A DNA stretch of 64,000 bases from JBDTVS01 sp040007095 (GCA_040007095.1 JBDTVS010000090.1:62001-126000); one strand, 5' to 3'. Numbered from the stretch's first letter, positions 44,418 through 53,700 are shown. Notes: generated by a model from the sequence alone, not told the origin. Numbers and translations: made by a program.

Positions 44418-46043
44418 ATGAACCTCATGAGCACAGACTACGATGCCGTCATCGTCGGTGGCGGTTTGGCTGGAGCGACGCTGGCGCGGCAATTGAAGCT
44501 GGAGAGGCCGTCGCTTCGCGTCATGGTGGTCGAGAAGCGTAAGCATCCCGTACGGGAGGCCGCCTTCAAGGTCGGGGAGTCGAGCGTCGAGATCGGCGCG
44601 CACTACTTTCAGAAAATTCTCGGCCTCGAGCCGCACCTGCGCAGCGCTCACCTCGAGAAACTGGGTCTCCGCTACTTCTTCCCGAATGAAGGCAATGCCG
44701 ACATCGCGACGCGGGTCGAGCTTGGCCCGGCGACATTCCCGCCGGTGCCATCCTTCCAGCTCGATCGGGGTCGTCTCGAGAACATGCTCCTGCGCACGGT
44801 CGCCGAATCGGGAACCACGGTGTTCGACGATGCCCGCGTGCTGGCCATCACGCTGGGAGACGAGAGCCACAGGATTTCACTGTCGACGACGGCGGGTCGG
44901 CACGAGTGCACGACGCGTTGGGTGATCGACGCGAGCGGCAGAGCCGGCCTGCTCAAGAGGCAGCTGGGGCTGGCCCGCCCGAGCAGTCACACCGCCAATG
45001 CGGCCTGGTTCCGCATCAACACGCGCGTGCGTCTCGACGACTGGTCGGACGATCCCGCGTGGCGGGGCCGCGTACCCTCCGGGCAGCGATGGCTCAGCAC
45101 GAATCACCTGATGGGTGCCGGCTACTGGGTCTGGCTGATCCCGCTCGGCTCCGGCAGCACCAGCTTCGGTATCGTCGCCGATGCGAACCTGCATCCATTC
45201 AACCGCCTCAATCGATTCGAGCGGGCCATGGACTGGCTGAACGAGTTCGAGCCGCAGTGCGCGAAGGCCGTGGAGGCGCATGCGGACGGCCTCGAGGACT
45301 TTCTCGCGTTGCAGCACTTTGCGCACGCCTGCGGGAGGGTGTTTTCGCCCGAGCGATGGGCGATGGTCGGAGAAGCCGGTGTCTTCACGGATCCGTTTTA
45401 CTCACCGGGATCGGATTTCATCGCGATGGGCAACGACGCGGTGACCGACCTCGTGCTGCGCGACGTCGGCGGCGAGGACATCGCGGCCCGCGCCGAGGCG
45501 TTCAACACCACCTATCTACGCCTGTTCGACGCGTTCATCCGCCTCTACGACGGCCAGTACCGCATGATGGGCAACGCGCAGGTGATGACGGCGAAGGTGA
45601 GCTGGGACAACGCCTGCTACTGGGGCATCACGGCCCTGCTCTTCTTTCAGCGGCGGTACCGACAGCCTGAGTTCATCGCCTCGATCGAGCCGCTGATGCG
45701 GCGGTTTCTCGTCCTGCACGCGCGGATGCAGAGTTTGTTCAATGCCTGGGACCGCGCCGACGCGACCCCGTACGCCGGCGCCGCGGTGAATGTGATGGAC
45801 GTGGCCTTCCTGCGGCGCTTGCAGAACAGCCTCGCGGGACCGCGCATGGAGGACGACGACCTCCGCGCACGCCTCGAGACGAACTTCGCGCTCCTCGAGG
45901 CCTTCGCACGAACCTGGCAAGCCGTCGCTGCCGAACGCCATGCCGCGCTCGCCCGGTTCGTGTCCCCGTCGACCAACGACGACAGCGCGGTGGAGCGCGA
46001 CATGGCCGCCCTTCGCCTGACGCCGGCGCGCGTACCGGTGTGA
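44418..46043 (+). CDS. Flavin-dependent halogenase-like FAD oxidoreductase
   Basis: The product (541 residues) belongs to the tryptophan-halogenase superfamily. It has the FAD-binding GGGLAG (14-19), KVGESS (51-56) in place of the usual GEAT, WVWLIP (237-242), which fits the halogenase WxWxIP signature, and GEAGVFTDPFYSPGSDFIAMG, the family flavin site. By eye-alignment the lysine that carries chlorine chemistry in PrnA (FKAAIKF) corresponds to Arg85 in LGLRYFF, so true halogenation is doubtful. Similar halogenase-like flavoproteins occur in aryl-polyene, xanthomonadin and flexirubin clusters. The downstream FabG-like, exporter, glycosyltransferase and acyltransferase genes support such a link. 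Met4 is an alternative start. Confidence 0.82.
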   Translation: MNLMSTDYDAVIVGGGLAGATLARQLKLERPSLRVMVVEKRKHPVREAAFKVGESSVEIGAHYFQKILGLEPHLRSAHLEKLGLRYFFPNEGNADIATRVELGPATFPPVPSFQLDRGRLENMLLRTVAESGTTVFDDARVLAITLGDESHRISLSTTAGRHECTTRWVIDASGRAGLLKRQLGLARPSSHTANAAWFRINTRVRLDDWSDDPAWRGRVPSGQRWLSTNHLMGAGYWVWLIPLGSGSTSFGIVADANLHPFNRLNRFERAMDWLNEFEPQCAKAVEAHADGLEDFLALQHFAHACGRVFSPERWAMVGEAGVFTDPFYSPGSDFIAMGNDAVTDLVLRDVGGEDIAARAEAFNTTYLRLFDAFIRLYDGQYRMMGNAQVMTAKVSWDNACYWGITALLFFQRRYRQPEFIASIEPLMRRFLVLHARMQSLFNAWDRADATPYAGAAVNVMDVAFLRRLQNSLAGPRMEDDDLRARLETNFALLEAFARTWQAVAAERHAALARFVSPSTNDDSAVERDMAALRLTPARVPV

Positions 46044-46053
46044 ACGAATCTCT

Positions 46054-46845
46054 CTAGGATTTCGGCGCGCGGCTCTGGCGCACATAGTGCGGGCTGTACG
46101 GCACGCCGTACGAGGTCGTGACCTCGACGGCCGACTTCTGGCGGGAAAATTCCTCCTGCGACTGCCGGAGCTCCGCCACTTCGTCTTCGCTGCAGTCGCG
46201 CAACGTGACCTCCTCGCGCGGCACGAAAAACACCTGTCCGATCGGCATCGTGCGCGACGCGGAAATTCCCTCTCCCGGCTGAAGCACGTATCGGAACTCG
46301 GTCTCGTGCGCGTACCAGTCGGTCTCGACCCGGACGATCAGCATCGCGGGAATCGGCCGCTCGACCAGGTTGAAGATCGGGGTGTAGACGGTGTCCCACC
46401 CCGGCGGCGTGTGAAAATTCGTGGCGCCCCGCAGTGAGATCGCGCCCGGCGGCGTGCCGAAGTCCTCGGGCACGATGAATTTCCGCATCACGATCAGTGC
46501 GTCTTCTCGCGAGGTGGGCAGGTCTTCGTTCAGCGACTCGACTTCCTCCATCACCATGCCGATGCTGCCGACCGGAAGCGCGGCCCGCACGGTGAAGACC
46601 GGCGCCCATTCACCTTTGGGTGTTCGGAAGTAATAGACGAACTGGTAGCGGCCTTCTCCGTAGAACCCGACATAAAACGACTCGAACGGCTCGAGCGGCG
46701 GGTACACCATGAACCCCAGCGCGCTGCCGGCCTCGAGCACCGGGCAATGCCGGGCGTGCTGCGGCAGCAAAGGCCGCTGACTCTCGCGACGAGGTTTCAG
46801 ACCGACGCCGGGACGAGCCGAGTTGGGAAACAGCCGGACTTCCAT
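46054..46845 (-). CDS. Conserved protein of unknown function (possibly DUF6065)
   Basis: The product (263 residues) has no signal peptide or membrane segment. It begins MEVRLFPNSARPGVGLKPRR and contains QHARHCPVLEAGSALGFMVYPPLE, FHTPPGWDTVYTPIFN and RYVLQPGEGI, which from memory recall the family annotated DUF6065; I cannot confirm this. The pattern of strands and the HARHCP segment could suit an enzyme or a sensor. It converges with the flavoprotein gene (10-base gap) and follows the FabG-like gene by 17 bases, so it probably forms an operon with it. Confidence 0.7.
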   Translation of the reverse strand: MEVRLFPNSARPGVGLKPRRESQRPLLPQHARHCPVLEAGSALGFMVYPPLEPFESFYVGFYGEGRYQFVYYFRTPKGEWAPVFTVRAALPVGSIGMVMEEVESLNEDLPTSREDALIVMRKFIVPEDFGTPPGAISLRGATNFHTPPGWDTVYTPIFNLVERPIPAMLIVRVETDWYAHETEFRYVLQPGEGISASRTMPIGQVFFVPREEVTLRDCSEDEVAELRQSQEEFSRQKSAVEVTTSYGVPYSPHYVRQSRAPKS

Positions 46846-46862
46846 GGTGTTGTGAACCCCAA

Positions 46863-47624
46863 TCAGAGCAGGCCGCCGTCCACGCCGATCACCTGGCCCG
46901 TGATGTAGCTGGCCGCGTCGGACGCCAGAAACGCGACCAGCGACGCGACTTCTCTCGGCGTGCCGGCGCGGCCGATGGCGACCGCTTTGAGGTGCGCGGC
47001 TCGAGCGGCCGGGGGCATCGCCTGCAACATTTCGGTGTCGATCAGGCCGGGCGAGACGGCGTTCACGAGCACGCCCTTGCTCGCGAGGTCACGGGAGAGT
47101 GCGCGCGTGAAGCCCTCGACGCCGGCCTTTGACGCCGCATAGCTCGCCTGCCCCGGAAGCGGCATCCGTGCGCTCGGCGACGAAATGTTGATGATCCGCC
47201 CCCAGCGCCGCAACAGCATGCCTCGGACGACCGCACGGACACAGTGGTAGGCCGCGTGCAGGTTGACGTTGACGACATCGTGCCAGCGCGCGCTGTCGAG
47301 GAACAGGATGTGCGCGTCGCTCGTGATCCCGGCGTTGTTGACGAGGATGTCGACCGGACCGAGCGTGGCCGAGACCTGCTCGATGAAGGCAGCGACCGAC
47401 GCTTCGTCGCCGACGTCGCACGCTCCCGCCCAGGCGCGGCCGCCGGCGGCATGCACCGACGCCTCCAGTTCCCGTGCGGGCGCCTCGCGCGTGCGGAACG
47501 CGACACCGACCGCGGCGCCTCTCTCGGCCAGCAGCTCCGCGATACCACGGCCGATGCCCCTGGACCCGCCGGTGATCACCGCGACCCGGCCGGCCAGGCT
47601 CAGCTCATCGCGCAATTCGGCCAT
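46863..47624 (-). CDS. FabG-like 3-oxoacyl-ACP reductase / short-chain dehydrogenase
   Basis: The product (253 residues) has the cofactor motif TGGSRGIG (18-25), NNAG (96-99) and the catalytic Ser149, Tyr162 and Lys166 (NISSPS, YAASK). The length and motifs fit FabG-type ketoreductases of fatty-acid or polyketide elongation. As it stands beside an exporter, glycosyltransferase and acyltransferase rather than housekeeping fab genes, it is likely a pathway-specific ketoreductase. The start at 47624 is preferred to 47672 by homology. It is divergent from the MMPL exporter, with a 57-base gap. Confidence 0.87.
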   Translation of the reverse strand: MAELRDELSLAGRVAVITGGSRGIGRGIAELLAERGAAVGVAFRTREAPARELEASVHAAGGRAWAGACDVGDEASVAAFIEQVSATLGPVDILVNNAGITSDAHILFLDSARWHDVVNVNLHAAYHCVRAVVRGMLLRRWGRIINISSPSARMPLPGQASYAASKAGVEGFTRALSRDLASKGVLVNAVSPGLIDTEMLQAMPPAARAAHLKAVAIGRAGTPREVASLVAFLASDAASYITGQVIGVDGGLL

Positions 47625-47681
47625 GCGTGTTGTGTCCTGGCTGCCGCAAGGGAGCGCCGATGATAGCATCAACCGCAGACG

Positions 47682-50135
47682 GTGGATTCCTTCGTTTCCT
47701 CAATCGTCAGCTGGACCCATCGCCGACGCGCCGTGGTCGTCGCTGGCGTGCTCTGCGCGACGCTGGTCTCGCTCGTTGGCCTGCAGCGCCTGTCCTTCGA
47801 CACCGACGTACTGTCCCTGCTGCCGCCGGATGGGCGCGTCCTCCAATCATTTCGATCGTTCCTGGCGCGGTTCGGCAACCTCGATCAGCTGTACATCGTC
47901 TTCACGGCGGCGGAAGGTCATGCCGTGTCCGAGTATGTCGACGAGATCGACGCCTGGACGGAGAAGCTGAGAGCCTCGCCCGAGATCAGTCGCGTCGATA
48001 CGGGCGTCGTCGACCGCACACGCGATTTCGGCTGGCTTGCCGATCATCAGCTGTTGCTGTTCCAGAACGGCCGGCTGGACGAGGCGCTGCGGCGCCTTCA
48101 ACCCGAAGGCATGCTGGGCGCCGTGACGAGGCGCCGCGAGCTGCTGACGGTGCCGTCCGCCGACGTGACCGAACTCGTCAGGCAGGATCCCGTCGGCCTG
48201 TACGATCTGCTGCGCGACGCCTTCGGCGGCACACAGAGCGGCCTGAACCTGGGGATCAGCGCGGCCGGATACGTGACCGCCGACGGCCGCAGCCGTCTCG
48301 TGATCGCCCGGCCCCGCCGTCCGCCCTACGACGTGGCCTTCTCGCACGCGCTCAATGACCGGCTGCGCGAGATCGAGAAATCAATGCACGATCGCGCCGT
48401 CCCGGCTCGCGACGGCGCGGACGAAGAGCCGCCCCCCCCGCTACGAGTCGAGTTCGCCGGCGGACACCGCATCGCGGTCGAGACCGAAGCCGTCGTCCGC
48501 AAGGAGGCCATCCTCAATACCGTCGGCTCGCTCGCCCTGATCCTGCCCCTCCTCTACCTCGCGTTCAGGAGCGCGTGGCTGGTGGCGGTCGGATCGCTCC
48601 CCTCGGCGTTGTCGCTCGTCCTCACGCTCGGGGGGCTGGGCTTTGCGCACCAGCAGCTGTCGGCCGCCGCGGCAGGTTCGGCGGCCATGTTGTTCGGCCT
48701 CGGCATCGACGGCGTGGTCCTGCTGTACGTGGCACATCGCCACGCCCTTGCCGAGAACGCCGCCGATCCGGTAGCCGCCATCGCCGGACCCTCCGCCAGC
48801 ATGCTGCTCGGCATGTGGACCACCGCGGCGACCTTCTACGGGCTGATGTTCGTCAACTTTCCGAGCCTGCAGCAGCTCGGGGCGCTCATCGGCCACAGCA
48901 TGGTGGCTTGCGGCATCCTCACGCTGATCCTGGTGCCGGCGCTCCTGCCGCGGCGGCGGCCGCGGCACATCCGCGCGTTGATGATGCCTCGCCTCGCGGC
49001 GTGGATCGCACGCCGGCGCCACTTCGTGCTCGCCGGAGCGGCAGGGGTGACCTGCCTGCTCGGCTTCGCCGCGGTCCACGTCCGCGTAAATCCGACCCTC
49101 GAGCGTCTTCGATCAGTCACCGACGCCGCGAGCCTCGAAGCAAAAATCGCGTCGACCTTCGGTCTCCCGAGCGACGTCTACATCGTGCTCGCTGAGGGAC
49201 CGGAGCTCGAACCGCTGCTGCAGACCAACGAACGGCTCGCCGATCGCATCGCGAAGGAAATTCCCGCGCTCGCATTTCAGCCGCCGACGCGGCTTCTGCC
49301 ATCGGCGGCCGCACAAGCAAGCCGGGCGGCGCAGATTGCCGCCTCGCACATCACGCCGGCCACTGTGGGAACGGCGCTCGAGCACGCCCGGGTGGTCGCC
49401 GGCTTCAAACCCGGCGCGTTCGATCCGTTCACGGCCCGGTTGCCCGCGTTGCTCGCGCCGCCGGCACGTCTCAGCTACGAGGGATACCTCTCACACGGCC
49501 TGGCCGACCTCGTCGAGCGGTTTGTGATTCGGTACGAGAATCGGTGGATGCTCGCGACCTATCTGTTTCCGTCGGAAAGTGGACAGACCTCGCGCGTCCA
49601 GGCGATTGTCGACGAGGTGGATGGGACCCAGAGTCTGACGGGGTTGGCACTGGTCAACGGTGAGCTGGCACGGAGGTTTCTGCCGCAGTTCCTGCGAGGG
49701 CTGGCGATTGGCAGCGCGATCGTCGCGCTGCTCGTGGTGGCGGCATTCCGCGACTGGTGGCTGTCGCTGCTCGCCCTGCTGCCCACGGCCGTTGGTCTGG
49801 TGTGGGCGGCGGGAATCCTGGCACTGGCCGGCGTCGAGCTCGATCTCTTCGCGGTCTTCGCGGTCGTGACATTCGTCGGGATAGGCGTGGACTATGGCGT
49901 GCATCTGGTGCACCGCCATCAGGAGCGGCGCGACGCCGTGCAGGCGACGGCCGAGCTCGCGCCGGTGATACTCGTCGCCGCGGCGATCACGTTGCTCGGT
50001 TACGGAACGCTCGTCTCCTCGTCGTATCCACCGCTCCGGTCGATGGGTCTGGTCTCGATCGTCAGCACCATCACGCTCGCGGCCGCGTCGGTTCTCCTGC
50101 TTCCGGCGCTGCTGCTCGTCCGAAAACCACGATGA
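47682..50135 (+). CDS. MMPL/RND-family exporter
   Basis: The product (817 residues) has the two-fold MMPL design: an N-terminal membrane helix, a large periplasmic loop (about 40-265), five helices (about 265-410), a second helix and loop (about 430-655), and a final five-helix bundle. Motifs include FGLGIDGVVLLYVAHRH and GIGVDYGVHLVHRH, the GxxxDY-type transmembrane pattern of lipid and pigment exporters. The start is a GTG at 47682 with no clear ribosome-binding site. Its stop overlaps the next start (ATGA), so exporter and glycosyltransferase are coupled. This is the predicted-exporter type found in aryl-polyene and hopanoid-related loci. Confidence 0.88.
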   Translation: MDSFVSSIVSWTHRRRAVVVAGVLCATLVSLVGLQRLSFDTDVLSLLPPDGRVLQSFRSFLARFGNLDQLYIVFTAAEGHAVSEYVDEIDAWTEKLRASPEISRVDTGVVDRTRDFGWLADHQLLLFQNGRLDEALRRLQPEGMLGAVTRRRELLTVPSADVTELVRQDPVGLYDLLRDAFGGTQSGLNLGISAAGYVTADGRSRLVIARPRRPPYDVAFSHALNDRLREIEKSMHDRAVPARDGADEEPPPPLRVEFAGGHRIAVETEAVVRKEAILNTVGSLALILPLLYLAFRSAWLVAVGSLPSALSLVLTLGGLGFAHQQLSAAAAGSAAMLFGLGIDGVVLLYVAHRHALAENAADPVAAIAGPSASMLLGMWTTAATFYGLMFVNFPSLQQLGALIGHSMVACGILTLILVPALLPRRRPRHIRALMMPRLAAWIARRRHFVLAGAAGVTCLLGFAAVHVRVNPTLERLRSVTDAASLEAKIASTFGLPSDVYIVLAEGPELEPLLQTNERLADRIAKEIPALAFQPPTRLLPSAAAQASRAAQIAASHITPATVGTALEHARVVAGFKPGAFDPFTARLPALLAPPARLSYEGYLSHGLADLVERFVIRYENRWMLATYLFPSESGQTSRVQAIVDEVDGTQSLTGLALVNGELARRFLPQFLRGLAIGSAIVALLVVAAFRDWWLSLLALLPTAVGLVWAAGILALAGVELDLFAVFAVVTFVGIGVDYGVHLVHRHQERRDAVQATAELAPVILVAAAITLLGYGTLVSSSYPPLRSMGLVSIVSTITLAAASVLLLPALLLVRKPR

Positions 50136-50809
50136 CCATCTTGGCGGTCGCCGTCATTGCGGCGTTCAACGAAGCGGCAACGATTGCCGACGTCGTCGGC
50201 GGCATCGGCCGGTCGGTGGCGCACGTGATCGTCGTGAACGACGGATCGACCGATGCCACCTCGGATCGAGCGCGCGAGGCCGGCGCTGAAGTGGTCGAGC
50301 ACGCCACCAACCTCGGCAAGGGGCATGCGATTCGGACCGGCGTCGCGCGGGCGCTGGCTGGCGGCTTCACGCACGTGCTGCTCCTCGATGCCGACATGCA
50401 GCACCTGCCCCACGAGGCAGCGCGGCTGTTGGAAGCCGCCGCCGACACCGGTGCCGACGTGGTCCTCGGCGAACGGCAGTTCTCCCGCGCCGAGATGCCG
50501 GCCTCCCGATATCACGCCAATCGGATCGGCAGCCGGGCGCTCTCGTGGTTCGTCGGCGCAGCATTGCAGGACACGCAGTGCGGCTTCCGGGTGTTCCGTC
50601 TCGATGCGCTCAGGACGTTGCCGCTGCACGCCTCAGGCTACGAAATCGAAACCGAGATGCTGGTCAAAGTCCGCCGCCGCGGCGGCCGCGTCGTGGCCGT
50701 TCCGGTCACGGCGGTGTACGCGGGGGCCCGGAGTAAGCTGCGGCCGGTGCGCGACACGACACGCACTTGCTTCCTGGCGGTGTACTATCGTTTTCTTGAA
50801 CGTCTCTAA
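50132..50809 (+). CDS. Family 2 glycosyltransferase (DPM1-like)
   Basis: The product (225 residues) is a soluble GT-A glycosyltransferase: VIAAFNEAATIADVV, VIVVNDGSTDAT, NLGKGHAIRTG and the metal-binding LLLDADMQHLP (Asp86-x-Asp88) are all present, as are DTQCGFRVFRLDAL and YEIETEMLVKVRRRG. Such enzymes transfer a sugar from a nucleotide-sugar to a lipid carrier or aglycone. It is translationally coupled to the MMPL exporter and 10 bases before the acyltransferase. Separate glycosyltransferase and acyltransferase genes replace the fused or adjacent pair seen in aryl-polyene loci. Confidence 0.9.
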   Translation: MTILAVAVIAAFNEAATIADVVGGIGRSVAHVIVVNDGSTDATSDRAREAGAEVVEHATNLGKGHAIRTGVARALAGGFTHVLLLDADMQHLPHEAARLLEAAADTGADVVLGERQFSRAEMPASRYHANRIGSRALSWFVGAALQDTQCGFRVFRLDALRTLPLHASGYEIETEMLVKVRRRGGRVVAVPVTAVYAGARSKLRPVRDTTRTCFLAVYYRFLERL

Positions 50810-50819
50810 GGGAAATCTC

Positions 50820-51800
50820 GTGACACGTGGGGAGTCGCAGGCCGACGCCATCACCGCCGAGCGCGGTGTCCAGCCGGCTCCCCGATGGACGCTGCACGGC
50901 CTCAACAACGGCGTCATCTTTGGGATCATGTGCAGCATCGTGGGCGCGATGCCCCGACGGGTAACCTATGCCATTGGTCACGTCAGCATGTGGCTCGCAT
51001 GGCGCCTGATGGGCCAGACGCGCGCGGCGATTGCGGACAACCTGCAGGCGATCTTCCCGGACGAGCCGGCGGCGGCACGAGAGCGTCGAGCGCTGGATAC
51101 GTTGCGCGCCTACGCACACGACGTCGTGGATTTTGTCCGCGCCATCAGGGCGACCGACGACGCCCGCCGGCAGTTGTTCGATTTCACGCCCGAGCGTGCA
51201 CGCCTGTTCGAGACGCTGCTCGCGCAGGGGCAGGGCATCATTCTCGTCAGCGGTCACTACGGCAACTGGGAGATCGGCAGCGTGCTGATGCGCGTCTTCA
51301 ATCTCCCGTTGACGATCGTGGCGATGGCGGAAGCGAACCCGGAAGTCAACCGGCGGCGGCGCGAACTGCGAGAGCACCTCGGCGCGGACACCATCGAAGT
51401 CAGAAAATCGATTGACACCGCGCTCCAGATTCGCCGGCGGCTGGGCGACAACCGCATCGTCGCGATGTTGATGGACCGGCACTTTGGCCGCGATCGCGTC
51501 GAAGTGACGCTGGCCGGGCGCCGCGCCTGGTTCCTCAAGACGCCGGTGCTGATGGGGCTGCTGAGCGGCGCGCCGCTGGTCCCGTGCTTCATCGAACGAA
51601 CCGGGCCCGAACGCTTCAGCGCGATCCCTGGTGAGCCGATCATCGTCGCCAGGAACCTTCCTCGCGAGGAAGCGATACAGCAGGCGGCGCAGCAGTTCGC
51701 CGATCAGCTGAACCAGCGCCTTCACCTGCATCCCAACTACTGGTACCACTTCTACCGCTACTGGGACTCTCAGCGGGAGGGCTCCGACCATCCCGGGTAG
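50820..51800 (+). CDS. LpxL/HtrB-like lysophospholipid acyltransferase
   Basis: The product (326 residues) has the HX4E motif in SGHYGNWEIG (His146, Glu151), plus MLMDRHFGRDRVEV and FLKTPVLMGLLSGAPLVPCFI, all typical of LpxL-type acyltransferases that add fatty acyl groups to lipid A or related glycolipids. The start is GTG 50820: AAGGGAA lies five bases upstream and no ATG fits. A hydrophobic segment (about 30-65) anchors it to the inner membrane. It ends the exporter / glycosyltransferase / acyltransferase operon. Confidence 0.88.
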   Translation: MTRGESQADAITAERGVQPAPRWTLHGLNNGVIFGIMCSIVGAMPRRVTYAIGHVSMWLAWRLMGQTRAAIADNLQAIFPDEPAAARERRALDTLRAYAHDVVDFVRAIRATDDARRQLFDFTPERARLFETLLAQGQGIILVSGHYGNWEIGSVLMRVFNLPLTIVAMAEANPEVNRRRRELREHLGADTIEVRKSIDTALQIRRRLGDNRIVAMLMDRHFGRDRVEVTLAGRRAWFLKTPVLMGLLSGAPLVPCFIERTGPERFSAIPGEPIIVARNLPREEAIQQAAQQFADQLNQRLHLHPNYWYHFYRYWDSQREGSDHPG

Positions 51801-51871
51801 ACCTTGTCTCCAGTTACAATCGGCCCGTCGTGGCCCACCCGGAGCACGTCTGGGGTGAGAGAACTTCAAGC

Positions 51872-53131
51872 ATGATGAGCACCGGCAACGTGTCGACCAT
51901 CGAGGCAGCGGGATCGTCCGTGGCGGCGCCGCACGCGCGGCGGGCATGGATTGGCTGGAGCAATGTCGTGGTCGCCGCGGTCATCATGCTCGCGACACTG
52001 CCGGGACGAACGCAGGGGCTCGGGCTCATCACCGAGCCGATGCTGCGCGATTTCCAACTCGACCGCGTGGCCTACGCCAATATCAATCTATGGGCGACGC
52101 TGCTTGGCGCCGTGATCTGTCTGCCGATCGGCCGGTTGTTCGATCGCGTGGGTCTGCGCGGCGCAACGTTCGCGCTGACTGTGCTGCTGGGCGGCGTCGT
52201 GTGGAGCATGAGCCGTCTTGCCGGCGGCGCAATCGCGCTGTTCCTGCTGGTGCTGGCCACGCGCGCCATCGGACAGAGCGCGCTCTCTGTCGCCAGTATC
52301 ACGGCGGTCGGAAAATCCTTCGACCGGCGTGTCGGCGTCGCGATGGGCGTCTACTCCGTGCTGCTGAGCGTCTTCTTCGCGGCGGCGTTCGTCGCGGTCG
52401 GATACAGCGTCCGTGTCGCCGGGTGGCGCACGGCGTGGGCGCAGGTGGCGTTCGGTCTGGTGCTGTTCGCCGCGCCGGTCGTGCTGCTGCTGCGCGAGCG
52501 GGCCGGATTGGATGCGACCGACACCGGCGACGGCGTCGGCGAGGGACTGCCTCTTTCGACGGCGCTTCGTACGCCGGCCTTCTGGATCTTCGGTGGCGCC
52601 ACATCGCTCTTCGGCCTCGTCTCGTCCGGACTGGGTCTCTTCAACGAAGCGGTGCTCGCAGAACGCGGCTTCGATCAGCAGACCTACGTGACGTTTCTGG
52701 CCGCCACGTCCATCATCGCTCTGGCCGGACAGCTCGGGTGCGGCTGGCTCACGCTGCGATGGTCGATGCAGCGCCTCCTGGGCGTGGCGATGTTCATCTA
52801 TGCGGCGGCGCTCGCGATCCTGCCGTTTCTCGCGACCCTGCCGCAACTGTGGATCTTTGCCGCGTTGATCGGGCTGTCGGGCGGCATGATCACCGTGATC
52901 TTCTTCGCCGTGTGGAGGCAGGCGTTTGGCGCGGCACACCTGGGTCGCATTCAGGGCGCCGCACAAATGCTGACGGTGGTCGCTTCGGCGATTGGCCCGC
53001 TGATTTTCGCAAAGTCCGCGGAGCTCACCGGGTCGTATACGCCGGTCCTTTGGACCCTGGCGCCCGGCGTACTGCTGTTGAGCTTTGCCGCGTTTCGGGT
53101 GTCACTGCCCCGCCCGAGCGCGGTGCCGTGA
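51872..53131 (+). CDS. MFS transporter
   Basis: The product (419 residues) has twelve predicted membrane helices and the MFS motif between helices 2 and 3 (IGRLFDRVGLRGATF). The substrate is unknown. Met1 at 51872 gives a short cytosolic N-terminus. An in-frame GTG at 51830 has TACAAT (51815-51820) just upstream, so a leaderless message starting there is an alternative. It follows the acyltransferase by 71 bases on the same strand and could be part of the same function, or independent. Confidence 0.87.
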   Translation: MMSTGNVSTIEAAGSSVAAPHARRAWIGWSNVVVAAVIMLATLPGRTQGLGLITEPMLRDFQLDRVAYANINLWATLLGAVICLPIGRLFDRVGLRGATFALTVLLGGVVWSMSRLAGGAIALFLLVLATRAIGQSALSVASITAVGKSFDRRVGVAMGVYSVLLSVFFAAAFVAVGYSVRVAGWRTAWAQVAFGLVLFAAPVVLLLRERAGLDATDTGDGVGEGLPLSTALRTPAFWIFGGATSLFGLVSSGLGLFNEAVLAERGFDQQTYVTFLAATSIIALAGQLGCGWLTLRWSMQRLLGVAMFIYAAALAILPFLATLPQLWIFAALIGLSGGMITVIFFAVWRQAFGAAHLGRIQGAAQMLTVVASAIGPLIFAKSAELTGSYTPVLWTLAPGVLLLSFAAFRVSLPRPSAVP

Positions 53132-53171
53132 GACCAACCCGTCTGAGGCGGACGCTGAGAGGAGAAACGTA

Positions 53172-53672
53172 ATGGCGCTCGTGCGACGCATTCTCGGGAC
53201 GACGGCGGTCGTGGTGGTGCTGCTGGCGATCTTTGCGGGCGGCTGGCTCGTCGGCAGACTGGGGATCGGCGCGGCCGTCAATCCGGCATCGCTGACCGAT
53301 CTGGAGCGGCAGTTCGCCGAGCGGATGCGAGACGTGAGCCTGGTCGGCTCGTTCACCGTCGACGGCCGGGAGGGCCGGACGCCCCGGGAGGATCGCTACG
53401 ACATCAAGAGCGTCGAAAAGGTCGGCGACAACTTGTGGCGGTTCGACGCCGGCATGAAATGCTGCGGCATCGACGGCAGTATTCCGATCGTCGTCCCCAT
53501 GCGGTGGAACGGCGACACGCCGATGATCATGATGACCGAGACCAGCCTGCCGCGGCTGGGGACATTTACCGTCCGCGTGTTTTTTTACGGCGACCGCTAT
53601 AACGGCACGTGGCAGCACGGCGCCGTCGGCGGTCACATGTTCGGCCGCATCGAGAAACGTAACAATCCGTAA
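53172..53672 (+). CDS. Small membrane-anchored protein of unknown function
   Basis: The product (166 residues) starts at 53172 with GAGGAGA seven bases upstream. One N-terminal membrane helix (about 8-30: ILGTTAVVVVLLAIFAGGWLVG) is followed by a beta-rich periplasmic domain with FTVDGREGRTPREDRYDI, GMKCCGIDG and NGTWQHGAVGGHMFG. The adjacent cysteines are notable. Similar lipid-anchored or membrane-anchored proteins are seen in Planctomycetota and Acidobacteriota, without known function. It lies 40 bases after the MFS gene. Confidence 0.75.
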   Translation: MALVRRILGTTAVVVVLLAIFAGGWLVGRLGIGAAVNPASLTDLERQFAERMRDVSLVGSFTVDGREGRTPREDRYDIKSVEKVGDNLWRFDAGMKCCGIDGSIPIVVPMRWNGDTPMIMMTETSLPRLGTFTVRVFFYGDRYNGTWQHGAVGGHMFGRIEKRNNP

Positions 53673-53700
53673 GACCTCTGGCCTGTCGGCCCGCCAACCC

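Noticed and set aside
46863..51800. Complete aryl-polyene biosynthetic cluster
   Set aside because: No ketosynthase, dehydratase, acyl carrier protein or thioesterase was found, so only a partial resemblance is claimed.
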